Assembly: GCF_900105755.1 (NCBI RefSeq)
Contig: NZ_FNTQ01000001.1
Span: forward strand, 4,092,001 to 4,156,000
Direction of reading: 5' to 3'
From: Streptomyces sp. Ag109_O5-10
GTDB lineage: Bacteria; Actinomycetota; Actinomycetes; Streptomycetales; Streptomycetaceae
DNA: 64,000 nt
Shown: positions 52,054-60,198 of the stretch, in pieces
Numbering within the stretch: the stretch's first letter is position 1
Layout of the letters: each line of letters opens with the position of its first letter
Notes under the pieces: model-generated
Database searches by the model: none
The model's input: only the letters and a program-made list of their open reading frames with translations
Told to the model about the DNA's origin: nothing
Translations under genes and position numbers: made by a program

Positions 52054-54093
52054 TCAGCTCTCGGGGCGGTCCTCGGGAGCCTTCTCGACCGCGGGGGCGG
52101 ATTCGGCCGCCGTGGCCTTGGCGGTGCTGATCGCCGCGGTGGCGCCGTTGGCCCCGTTGGTCAGTGCGAGCTCCTTCGGAGAGAGCACCGGCGGGCGGGT
52201 GGACGGCGTGCGGCGGGAGGAGCCGGTCCAGGCCGGCCGGGCCGGGCGCTTGACGATGGCGGAGAAGATCTCGGCGATCTCCTCCTTGCCCAGCGTCTCC
52301 TTCTCCAGGAGCTGGAGCACCAGGTTGTCGAGGACGTCGCGGTTCTCGACCAGGATCTCCCAGGCCTCGTTGTGCGCGTTCTCGATCAGCTTCTTGACTT
52401 CCTCGTCCACCAGGGCGGCGACCTCTTCCGAGTAGTCGCGCTGGTGGGACATCTCACGGCCGAGGAAGGGCTCGGTGTTGTCGCCGCCGAACTTGATCGC
52501 GCCGAGACGCTCGGTCATGCCGTACTGCGTGACCATCGCGCGGGCGGTGGCCGTGGCCTTCTCGATGTCGTTGGCGGCGCCGGTGGTCGGGTCGTGGAAG
52601 ACCAGTTCCTCCGCCGCGCGACCGCCCAGCATGTAGGCGAGCTGGTCGAGCATCTCGTTGCGCGTGGTCGAGTACTTGTCCTCGTCCGGCAGGACCATCG
52701 TGTAACCGAGGGCGCGGCCGCGGGACAAGATCGTGATCTTGTGGACCGGGTCGGAGTTCGGGGAGGCCGCCGCGACCAGGGCGTGGCCGCCCTCGTGGTA
52801 CGCGGTGATCTTCTTCTCCTTGTCCGACATGATCCGGGTCCGCTTCTGCGGGCCCGCGACCACGCGGTCGATCGCCTCGTCGAGCATCTGGTTGTCGATG
52901 AGCTTGCGGTCGCTGCGGGCCGTGAGCAGCGCCGCCTCGTTCAGCACGTTCGACAGGTCGGCGCCGGTGAAGCCCGGGGTACGGCGGGCGACCGCCGCGA
53001 GGTCGACGTCGGGCGCGACCGGCTTGCCCTTCTGGTGGACCTTGAGGATCTCCAGACGGCCCTGCAGGTCCGGCGGGTCGACCGCGATCTGGCGGTCGAA
53101 ACGGCCGGGGCGCAGCAGCGCCGGGTCGAGGATGTCCGGCCGGTTCGTCGCGGCGATGAGGATCACGCCGCCCTTGACGTCGAAGCCGTCCATCTCGACG
53201 AGCAGCTGGTTCAGCGTCTGCTCGCGCTCGTCGTGACCGCCGCCGAGGCCGGCGCCGCGGTGGCGGCCGACCGCGTCGATCTCGTCGACGAAGACGATCG
53301 CCGGGGCGTTCGCCTTGGCCTGCTCGAAGAGGTCACGGACCCGGGAGGCACCGACACCGACGAACATCTCGACGAAGTCGGAACCGGAGATCGAGTAGAA
53401 GGGAACCCCTGCCTCGCCGGCGACGGCACGCGCGAGGAGCGTCTTGCCGGTGCCGGGACGGCCGTAGAGGAGCACGCCCTTGGGGATCTTGGCGCCGACG
53501 GCCTGGAACTTGGCCGGCTCCTGCAGGAACTCCTTGATCTCGTGGAGTTCCTCGACCGCCTCGTCGCAGCCCGCGACGTCCGAGAAGGTCGTCTTCGGGG
53601 TGTCCTTGGTGATGAGCTTCGCCTTGGACTTGCCGAAGTTCATGACCCGGGAGCCGCCGCCCTGCATCTGGTTCATCAGGAACAGGAAGACGACCACGAT
53701 GAGGACGAAGGGCAGCAGGGAGAGCAGGACGCTGACGAAGGCGTTCTGCTTGGTCGGCGCGACGGTGTAGCCGTCGGTGATCTGCTTGTCCTGGTACTTG
53801 GTCTGCAGCGTGTTGGCGAGGGCCACGCCCTGGTCGCCGATGTAGCTCGCCTGGATCTTCGAGCTGCCGTCGACCTTCTCGCCGTTCTTGAGCGTGACCT
53901 TGATGGTCTGCTCGTCGCCGGTGGTCAGCTTGGCCGATGCCACCCTGTTGTCATTGATCGCCGCCACGACCTGGCCGGTGTCCACCGTCTTGTAGCCGCC
54001 GGACGAGCCGACGACCTGCATCAACACGACCACGGCAAGGACGGCCAGCACGATCCACATGACCGGCCCACGGAAGTATCGCTTCACGTCCAT
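52054..54093 (-). CDS. ftsH: ATP-dependent zinc metalloprotease FtsH
   Basis: A 679-residue membrane AAA+ protease. Two helices (VMWIVLAVLAVVVLMQVV, FVSVLLSLLPFVLIVVVFLF) flank an extracytoplasmic domain. The AAA domain has Walker A LLYGRPGTGKTLL (Arg where Pro is usual), Walker B IVFVDEIDAVGRHRGAG and SRH NRPDILDPALLRPGRFDRQI. The protease site is AYHEGGHALVAA with the third ligand Asp further on (GAANDIEKATATARAMV). The C-terminus is Ala/Pro-rich. Start taken at MDVKRYFRG; ATG 54129 upstream is possible. Confidence 0.96.
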   Translation of the reverse strand: MDVKRYFRGPVMWIVLAVLAVVVLMQVVGSSGGYKTVDTGQVVAAINDNRVASAKLTTGDEQTIKVTLKNGEKVDGSSKIQASYIGDQGVALANTLQTKYQDKQITDGYTVAPTKQNAFVSVLLSLLPFVLIVVVFLFLMNQMQGGGSRVMNFGKSKAKLITKDTPKTTFSDVAGCDEAVEELHEIKEFLQEPAKFQAVGAKIPKGVLLYGRPGTGKTLLARAVAGEAGVPFYSISGSDFVEMFVGVGASRVRDLFEQAKANAPAIVFVDEIDAVGRHRGAGLGGGHDEREQTLNQLLVEMDGFDVKGGVILIAATNRPDILDPALLRPGRFDRQIAVDPPDLQGRLEILKVHQKGKPVAPDVDLAAVARRTPGFTGADLSNVLNEAALLTARSDRKLIDNQMLDEAIDRVVAGPQKRTRIMSDKEKKITAYHEGGHALVAAASPNSDPVHKITILSRGRALGYTMVLPDEDKYSTTRNEMLDQLAYMLGGRAAEELVFHDPTTGAANDIEKATATARAMVTQYGMTERLGAIKFGGDNTEPFLGREMSHQRDYSEEVAALVDEEVKKLIENAHNEAWEILVENRDVLDNLVLQLLEKETLGKEEIAEIFSAIVKRPARPAWTGSSRRTPSTRPPVLSPKELALTNGANGATAAISTAKATAAESAPAVEKAPEDRPES

Positions 54094-54302
54094 CCATACG
54101 GAGCGGTGCCGCCCCGTCCCTCCTGCCATAGTGAGTTTGATAAGACAGTTCTTCTGACGGTACCCCAGCATTGTGGCCCGAAGCCGCACGAAGCTGCGCG
54201 GACGACTGGTGAAACCCGTCTCTGCATGCTCCAACGGCGCGAAACCCGCTGGGGTTCCCGATCGTCTTACGGAACTGGCCCCCGCGGCGTATCAGCCGGG
54301 GT

Positions 54303-54863
54303 TCAGCCGCCGTAGACGTGAGGCGCGAGCGTACCGACGAACGGGAGGTTGCGGTACTTCTCGGCGTAGTCGAGGCCGTAGCCGACGACGAACTCGTTGG
54401 GGATGTCGAAGCCGACCCACTCGACGTCGATGGCGACCTTGGCCGCGTCCGGCTTGCGCAGCAGGGTGCAGATCTTCAGGGTCTCGGGCTCGCGGGAGCC
54501 GAGGTTGTTGATCAGCCAGGACAGGGTCAGGCCCGAGTCGATGATGTCCTCGACGATCAGGACGTGCCGGCCCTTGATGTCGGTGTCGAGGTCCTTGAGG
54601 ATCCGCACCACACCGGAGGACTGGGTGCCCGCGCCGTACGAGGACACGGCCATCCAGTCCATGGTGACGGGGGTGGACAGCGCCCGGGCGAGGTCCGCCA
54701 TGACCATCACCGCGCCCTTGAGGACGCCGACGATGAGCAGGTCCTTGCCCGCGTACTCCGCGTCGATCTTCGCGGCCAGCTCGGCCAGCTTCGCGTCGAT
54801 CTCTTCCTTGGTGATGAGCACCTGCTGGAGGTCGGCACCCATGTCTTTCGCGTCCACCCGCAT
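54303..54863 (-). CDS. hpt: Hypoxanthine phosphoribosyltransferase
   Basis: A 186-residue purine salvage enzyme forming IMP/GMP from hypoxanthine/guanine and PRPP. The PRPP motif is VLIVEDIIDSGLTLSWLINN; LLIVGVLKGAVMVMADLARA and MDWMAVSSYGAGTQSSGVVR are also typical, as is GYGLDYAEKYRNLPFVGTL. It sits between tilS and ftsH, the conserved tilS-hpt-ftsH order. ATG at 54863 (a GTG directly precedes it). Confidence 0.96.
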   Translation of the reverse strand: MRVDAKDMGADLQQVLITKEEIDAKLAELAAKIDAEYAGKDLLIVGVLKGAVMVMADLARALSTPVTMDWMAVSSYGAGTQSSGVVRILKDLDTDIKGRHVLIVEDIIDSGLTLSWLINNLGSREPETLKICTLLRKPDAAKVAIDVEWVGFDIPNEFVVGYGLDYAEKYRNLPFVGTLAPHVYGG

Positions 54864-54939
54864 CACTTTCGGTCGGTCGTCCCACCGGCCTACCCGGTCT
54901 TTCGGAGGGGCTCCGGGGAGCTCTCCGTGAGGTCGGGAT

Positions 54940-56052
54940 TCAGCCTTGCCGAATCACCAGTCTGCCACCCTGGCGCTGGGCGACGACTTTGCCGGGGAGA
55001 TTGATGGCCCCCTGGCCTCGCCATCCGGTGATGAGGCGGTCGACTTCCTCGATGTGCCGGGCGAACAGGGAACCGGCCGGTGCGCCCGCCTCGATGGCCG
55101 CGCGGCGCAGGATGCGGCGGCGTACCGCGGGGGGCAGCGCGTAGAGCTTGGCGCACTCCAGCAGGCCCGCGGCGTCCCGTACGGAGGCCTCGGCCTGGCT
55201 GGCCCAGGTGTCGAGGGCGTCGGCGTCGTCGCGGGAGAGCTGGGCGGTGCGGGCGAGCGCCTCGACGACGCCCTTGCCGAGTGCCTTCTCCAGGGCCGGC
55301 AGGCCCTCGTGGCGCAGCCGGGAGCGGGTGTAGGCCGGGTCCGTGTTGTGCGGGTCGTCCCAGACGGGCAGGGACTGGACCATGCAGGCCTTGCGGGCGG
55401 TCTGCCGGTCCAGCTGGAGGAACGGGCGGCGGTAACGGCCGCCGGCCCCCGAGACCGCGGCCATTCCGGACAGGGAGCGGATGCCGGAGCCGCGGGCGAG
55501 GCCGAGCAGGACGGTTTCGGCCTGGTCGTCCCGGGTGTGGCCGAGCAGGATCGCGGCGCCGCCGTGCCGTTCGAGCGCGGCGTCCAGGGCGGCGTAGCGG
55601 GCGTCACGGGCGGCGGCCTCGGGTCCGCCGTCGCGGCCGACGGTCACGGTGATGGACTCGACCGGGTCGAGGCCGAGTTCGCGCAGCCGCAGGACGACCT
55701 CCTCGGCGCGCAGGTCGGAGCCGGGCTGCAGGCCGTGGTCGACGGTGATGCCGCCCGCGCGGATGCCGAGTTTGGGGGCCTCGAAGGCGAGGGCGGAGGC
55801 GAGCGCCATGGAGTCGGCGCCGCCGGAGCACGCGACGAGGACGAGCGGGGAGGGGGGCCGCTCGTTCGGGTTCTGCTCCGGGATCTCCGGGGCCTCGGAG
55901 AGGCTGCCGGCGGGGCGGGCGAGGCGCACGCCGATCCGTCCGCCGGTGCGCTCACCGGTGGTACGGCAGTGGCGGCTGTCGTCGGTGAGGATGTCGTGGA
56001 GGACGCGGCGGACCGCCAGGCGTATCGCCGCGACCGCAGGATGGGGACCCAT
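54940..56052 (-). CDS. tilS: tRNA(Ile)-lysidine synthase
   Basis: A 370-residue enzyme that adds lysine to C34 of tRNA-Ile(CAU), an essential decoding step. The PP-loop ATPase motif is VLVACSGGADSMALASAL near residues 70-88; LGHTRDDQAETVLLGLARGS and SLPVWDDPHNTDPAYTRSRLRH follow. N-terminal ~65 residues are an actinobacterial extension. The ATG has GAAGGGA upstream. Part of the minus-strand run metalloprotease-tilS-hpt-ftsH. Confidence 0.95.
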   Translation of the reverse strand: MGPHPAVAAIRLAVRRVLHDILTDDSRHCRTTGERTGGRIGVRLARPAGSLSEAPEIPEQNPNERPPSPLVLVACSGGADSMALASALAFEAPKLGIRAGGITVDHGLQPGSDLRAEEVVLRLRELGLDPVESITVTVGRDGGPEAAARDARYAALDAALERHGGAAILLGHTRDDQAETVLLGLARGSGIRSLSGMAAVSGAGGRYRRPFLQLDRQTARKACMVQSLPVWDDPHNTDPAYTRSRLRHEGLPALEKALGKGVVEALARTAQLSRDDADALDTWASQAEASVRDAAGLLECAKLYALPPAVRRRILRRAAIEAGAPAGSLFARHIEEVDRLITGWRGQGAINLPGKVVAQRQGGRLVIRQG

Positions 56053-56243
56053 GTCCGGTTCCCTTCATGAAGTTTTCGGGGGGTGAACCCGAGTCCGGTC
56101 ACTCAGAGTGTGTCGATGGTGACAGAAACGGGCCGTTCCCCGAGCATCGCACGCCTACCCATCGCTCACGGTCCCTCGGACGGGTGATTGGAGGGGCGTT
56201 CGCCTGCCGTCGGCCGGTTTCCGTTCACCACAGGTCCGCTGGT

Positions 56244-57377
56244 TCACGACTCGGCCTTGCGGTGCACCCGCGCGACCCAGTCCGCCGGTTTGGCGATCTC
56301 CGCCTTGGTCGGCAGCGTGTTCGGGGAGGTCCACACCCGGTTGAAGCCGTCCATGCCGACCTGCTCGACGACGGCCCGCACGAACCGTTCGCCGTCCCGG
56401 TACTGACGGAGTTTGGCATCCAGGCCGAGCAGCTTGCGCAGGGTCATGTCGAGCCGGGAGGCGCCCTTGGCACGCCGCTGCTGGAACTTCTCGCGGATCT
56501 CGGCGACGGTCGGCACGACAGCGGGTCCGACGCCGTCCATGACGAAGTCGGCGTGGCCCTCCAGGAGGGACATGACGGCGGTGAGCCGGCCGAGGATCTC
56601 GCGCTGGGCGGGGGTCTGCACGAGTTCGACGAACGACCGTCCGCCGTCGTCCTCCTCGGCCTCGGGGCGGCTCCCGGCGAGGGACTGGGCGGCGTCCCTG
56701 ATGCGTTCGAGGACGGTCATCGGGTCGACGTCGGTCTCCGACAGGAACGACTGGATCTCGCCCTCCAGATGGGCGCGCAGCCAGGGCACCGCCGTGAACT
56801 GGGTGCGGTGCGTCTCCTCGTGCAGGCACACCCACAGCCGGAAGTCGTGGGGCTGGACGTCGAGTTCGCGCTCCACGTGGACGATGTTCGGGGCGACGAG
56901 CAGCAGCCGGCCACCGCCGTTCTCGTCCGCCGGGAGGTCGCGGGAGGAGGGGGCGAAGGTCTCGTACTGGCCGAGGACCCGGGACGACAGGAACGACAGC
57001 AGCATGCCGAGTTCGACGCCGGTGACCTTGCCGCCGACCGCACCGAGGACCGCGCCTCCGGGGGAGCCCGAGCGCCGCTCCTGCATCTTCTCGAGCAGCG
57101 GCTTGAGGAGTTCGCGGAATCCGGCGACGTTCGCCTTCACCCAGCCGGGCCTGTCGACCACCAGAACGGGGGTGTCGTGGATGCCGTCGGTCCCCATACG
57201 AGTGAAGCCCCGGACGTGTTCCTCCGAGGCCTTCGCGTGCCGACGCAGTTCCGCGACGATGCCCCGGGCCTCGTCGCGGCTCACCTCGGGGCCCGGCCGT
57301 ACGAGCCGCGTCGCGGTCGCCACCGCGAGATTCCAGTCGACCATCCCAGAAGAAGCAGCGCCACCGATGCTCGTCAT
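56244..57377 (-). CDS. Zinc-dependent metalloprotease family protein (DUF2342)
   Basis: A 377-residue actinobacterial protein, in some genomes labelled F420-biosynthesis-associated. The zinc motif is WVCLHEETHRTQF (His-Glu-x2-His) near residue 185 and the third ligand likely Glu in MSLLEGHADFVMD. GQYETFAPSSRDLP and LLLVAPNIVHVERELDV are family features. Substrate unknown. ATG start with TACGGT 6 nt upstream and no Shine-Dalgarno. Confidence 0.9.
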   Translation of the reverse strand: MTSIGGAASSGMVDWNLAVATATRLVRPGPEVSRDEARGIVAELRRHAKASEEHVRGFTRMGTDGIHDTPVLVVDRPGWVKANVAGFRELLKPLLEKMQERRSGSPGGAVLGAVGGKVTGVELGMLLSFLSSRVLGQYETFAPSSRDLPADENGGGRLLLVAPNIVHVERELDVQPHDFRLWVCLHEETHRTQFTAVPWLRAHLEGEIQSFLSETDVDPMTVLERIRDAAQSLAGSRPEAEEDDGGRSFVELVQTPAQREILGRLTAVMSLLEGHADFVMDGVGPAVVPTVAEIREKFQQRRAKGASRLDMTLRKLLGLDAKLRQYRDGERFVRAVVEQVGMDGFNRVWTSPNTLPTKAEIAKPADWVARVHRKAES

Positions 57378-57644
57378 GCGTCAACCGTACGTTAGCGCTA
57401 CCGCTTCGGGCAGGCCGTGGGGGTTGGTGTGGTTGGCGTGACTTGTGTGGTGCGGTGGGGTTGGGGCCTCGCGCCGGCAGGGCGCGGCTTTGGCGCACGG
57501 TGCCCGGCGCTGCCGGCCGTGCACCCGTTCCGCCCTGCGGAACGCCTGCCCACGGCGGGTGAGAAGCGGCCGCGCCACGGCGGTGCGCGGCCACGGCGGT
57601 GCGGCTGTTCAGCGGGTGGCCCGGCAGGCGCAGCCGGCAGGCCG

Positions 57645-57821
57645 CAGGCCGTGTCGGCCGCAGGAGGCAGGCCGTGTCGGCCGCAGGCCGTGTCGGCCGC
57701 AGGACGCAGGCCGTGTCGGCCGCAGGACGCAGGCCGTGTCGGCCGCAGGACGCAGGCCGTGTCGGCCGCAGGACGCAGGCCGTGTCGGCCGCGGGAGGCA
57801 GGCCGTGTGGTGTGGCCGCGG
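57645..57821. repeat. 23-bp minisatellite, eight units, next to dacB stop
   Basis: Units begin CAGGCCGTGTCGGCCGCAGG at 57645, 57668, 57684, 57707, 57730, 57753, 57776 and 57799. All gaps are 23 bp except one of 16 bp, where 7 bp are missing. Each unit contains the inverted GGCCG-TGT-CGGCC. No spacers, so not CRISPR. It starts 15 bp beyond the dacB stop and continues away from it. The rest of 57378-57644 shows no gene I can support. Confidence 0.9.
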
Positions 57822-57835
57822 GCGGCAGGCTGTGG

Positions 57836-59497
57836 TTACAGGCCCGCCAGTGCCGTCGCCGTATTGTCCAGGGCCGCCTGGGCCGCGACCGGGTCGGTCG
57901 TGTTCGCGGTGAGGAAGGCGAAGGCCAGGAGGCGGCCGTCCCTGTCGACCACCGTGCCCGCGAGGGTGTTGACGCCGGTGAGGGTGCCGGTCTTGGCGCG
58001 TACGACGCCTGCCGCGCCGTCCGTGTAGCGGCCGGTGAGGGTGCCGGTGAAGTGGGCGACGGGGAGGCCGGTGAGGACCGCGCGCAGGCCCGGCCGGTCC
58101 ACGTCGGCGGCCTTGACGAGGAGGGCGGTGAGGAGGTTCGCCGTCAGCCGGTCGTCGCGGTTCAGGCCGCTGCCGTCGTGGAAGGAGGCGCCGGTCATCG
58201 GCAGGCCCAGCTTGGTCAGCTGGGCCTCGATCGCGGCCGCTCCCCCGTCGAAGTCGGCCGGCTTGCCGTCGGCGAGCGCCGTCTGGCGGGCCAGCGCCTC
58301 GGCGATGTCGTTGTCGCTGTTGGTCAGCATCCGCTCGACGATCGCGGACAGGGGCGGCGAGGAGACGGTGGCGAGGGTCTCGGCGCGACCGCTCGCCTTG
58401 GAGGTGCCGGGGGACGAGGTCTTGATGCCGGCGTCCGCGAGGAAGCCCGCGAACTTCTGTGCCGCGTCGGCCGCCGGGTCGCCCACCCGCCTCACCGGTC
58501 CCTCGACGGAGGCGTTGGTGCGGCCCTCGTCGGCCGTCAGGGGGCTCACGCGCGCGAGGTTCTCGTTGACGCCGATGACGTGCAGGCCCGGGCCGGAGTA
58601 GAGCGTCGTGTCGTACGACAGGGTGATCTGCTTGATGCCCCGCGCGGTCAGCGACTTGGCCGTCTCGGTGGCGAGGGTGCGCAGGCTGGCCCAGCCGGCC
58701 GCGTCCTTGTGCGCGGTGAGGGTGGGGTCGCCGCCGCCGACCAGGACGACCTCCCTGGTGCCGGGTTCCAGGACCACGCGCGTGGTGATGCGGTGGTCGG
58801 GCCCCAGGGCGGAGAGGGCGGCCACGGCGGTGGCGATCTTGGTGGTGGAGGCGGGGGTCAGGGCGGTGTCGGCGCCGGAGCCGTACAGGCGGCTGCCGGT
58901 GGCCACGTCGACGACGACCGCGGTACGGGTGCTGCCGAGCGCCGGGGCCTTCAGGAGGGGCCCCAGGAGGCGCGTGACGGCCGTTCCGGAGATGCCGACG
59001 GACTTTCCGGCGGGCGCCGACTTCACGGTATTCGTGGCGCCGTCCAGCCCCGTCAGGACGGGCCCGGCGCTGGGCGCGGGGCCCGGCACGCCTTCGGCTG
59101 TGACGGAGTCCGCACGGGAGCCGTGATCTGTGCCACCCGTCCGCTCCAGGGCGGCGGCCCGGTCCCGCTCGGCCGTACGCTGACCGTCGGCGTCCCAGGG
59201 GCCCGCCACGGTCACCGCACCGGCGGCCAGCGCGAGCCCGGCCGTGGCGGCGCACACGGTGTACTGCCAGGTCCTGAGCGTGCGGAACCGAGGCCGAGAG
59301 GGGCGGACCAGGGTGGCAAGCCGGGGTCCCGTCCTGCGCGCGACGCGTGCGAGCCGCGGTCCCACCGCTCGCCGCAACCTCGCGACCTGCGATTTCGTGG
59401 CGGTCACCAGGCGTGCCAGACGCGGTCGTGCGGCGGCCGCGAACTTCCGCACACGCGGTTTCGCGGACTGCCAAGGCCTCAGCTCTGGCACGACCAC
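57836..59497 (-). CDS. dacB: D-alanyl-D-alanine carboxypeptidase/endopeptidase (PBP4, DacB)
   Basis: A 553-residue S13 peptidase trimming peptidoglycan. A cytoplasmic N-terminus of ~75 residues is very rich in Arg with repeated PRLARL-like units, followed by a membrane anchor (YTVCAATAGLALAAGAVTVA). Catalytic motifs are TPASTTKI (Ser-x-x-Lys), LTNSDNDIAEAL (Ser-x-Asn) and VRAKTGTLTGV (Lys-Thr-Gly). GTG start with AAAGGGG upstream. Divergent from ppa; first of the run leading to ftsH. The basic tail is unusual for PBP4. Confidence 0.93.
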   Translation of the reverse strand: MVVPELRPWQSAKPRVRKFAAAARPRLARLVTATKSQVARLRRAVGPRLARVARRTGPRLATLVRPSRPRFRTLRTWQYTVCAATAGLALAAGAVTVAGPWDADGQRTAERDRAAALERTGGTDHGSRADSVTAEGVPGPAPSAGPVLTGLDGATNTVKSAPAGKSVGISGTAVTRLLGPLLKAPALGSTRTAVVVDVATGSRLYGSGADTALTPASTTKIATAVAALSALGPDHRITTRVVLEPGTREVVLVGGGDPTLTAHKDAAGWASLRTLATETAKSLTARGIKQITLSYDTTLYSGPGLHVIGVNENLARVSPLTADEGRTNASVEGPVRRVGDPAADAAQKFAGFLADAGIKTSSPGTSKASGRAETLATVSSPPLSAIVERMLTNSDNDIAEALARQTALADGKPADFDGGAAAIEAQLTKLGLPMTGASFHDGSGLNRDDRLTANLLTALLVKAADVDRPGLRAVLTGLPVAHFTGTLTGRYTDGAAGVVRAKTGTLTGVNTLAGTVVDRDGRLLAFAFLTANTTDPVAAQAALDNTATALAGL

Positions 59498-59576
59498 CAG
59501 CCCCTTTCGCGATCACACACCTGCGTGGGGGACACTTAACCATCAGAACTATGTGTTGATCATGGAGGAGCCACCG

Positions 59577-60068
59577 GTGGAGTTCGACGTCACGATCGAG
59601 ATCCCGAAGGGTTCGCGGAACAAGTACGAGGTGGACCACGAGACCGGTCGGATCCGCCTCGACCGTCGTCTCTTCACCTCGACCGCCTACCCGACCGACT
59701 ACGGCTTCGTCGAGAACACCCTCGGCGAGGACGGCGACCCGCTGGACGCGCTGGTCATCCTGGACGAGCCGACCTTCCCGGGCTGCCTGATCAAGTGCCG
59801 CGCGATCGGCATGTTCCGGATGACGGACGAGGCCGGCGGCGACGACAAGCTGCTGTGCGTCCCGGCGACCGACCCGCGCGTGGAGCACCTGCGCGACATC
59901 CACCACGTGTCGGAGTTCGACCGCCTGGAGATCCAGCACTTCTTCGAGGTCTACAAGGACCTGGAGCCCGGCAAGTCCGTCGAGGGCGCCAACTGGGTCG
60001 GCCGCACCGACGCCGAGGCGGAGATCGAGCGGTCCTACAAGCGCTTCAAGGAGACCGGCGGTCACTGA
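59577..60068 (+). CDS. ppa: Inorganic pyrophosphatase
   Basis: A 163-residue family I enzyme hydrolysing PPi. FDVTIEIPKGSRNKYEVDHE, RRLFTSTAYPTDYGFVENTL and the metal-binding GDPLDALVILDEPTFPG are diagnostic, with KCRAIGMFRMTDEAGGDDKLL and VPATDPR after them. GTG start at 59577, 7 nt after GGAGGAG; an upstream in-frame ATG overlaps that site and is rejected. Followed by a strong terminator. Confidence 0.97.
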   Translation: MEFDVTIEIPKGSRNKYEVDHETGRIRLDRRLFTSTAYPTDYGFVENTLGEDGDPLDALVILDEPTFPGCLIKCRAIGMFRMTDEAGGDDKLLCVPATDPRVEHLRDIHHVSEFDRLEIQHFFEVYKDLEPGKSVEGANWVGRTDAEAEIERSYKRFKETGGH

Positions 60069-60095
60069 GACCACCCCCGGTAGGCCGGCACCGGG

Positions 60096-60127
60096 AAACG
60101 GGCCGCACGCGCGCGTGCGGCCCGTTT
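60096..60127 (+). terminator. ppa intrinsic terminator
   Basis: A 32-nt perfect palindrome from AAACGGGCCGCACGCG to its inverse, followed by a T run (GTTTTTC). It contains one of the ten CACGCGCGCGTG copies. Confidence 0.9.
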
Positions 60128-60198
60128 TTCGTGCCCGCCGTGCGGTCATGCGCATACTGAGGCTCAGGTGAATCAGTCGTTCAGGGAGCGTTACGAAG

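Noticed and set aside
57645..57821. Possible CRISPR array or coding repeat protein
   Set aside because: The 23-bp units are contiguous without spacers, and 23 is not a multiple of three, so reading frames through it are accidental.
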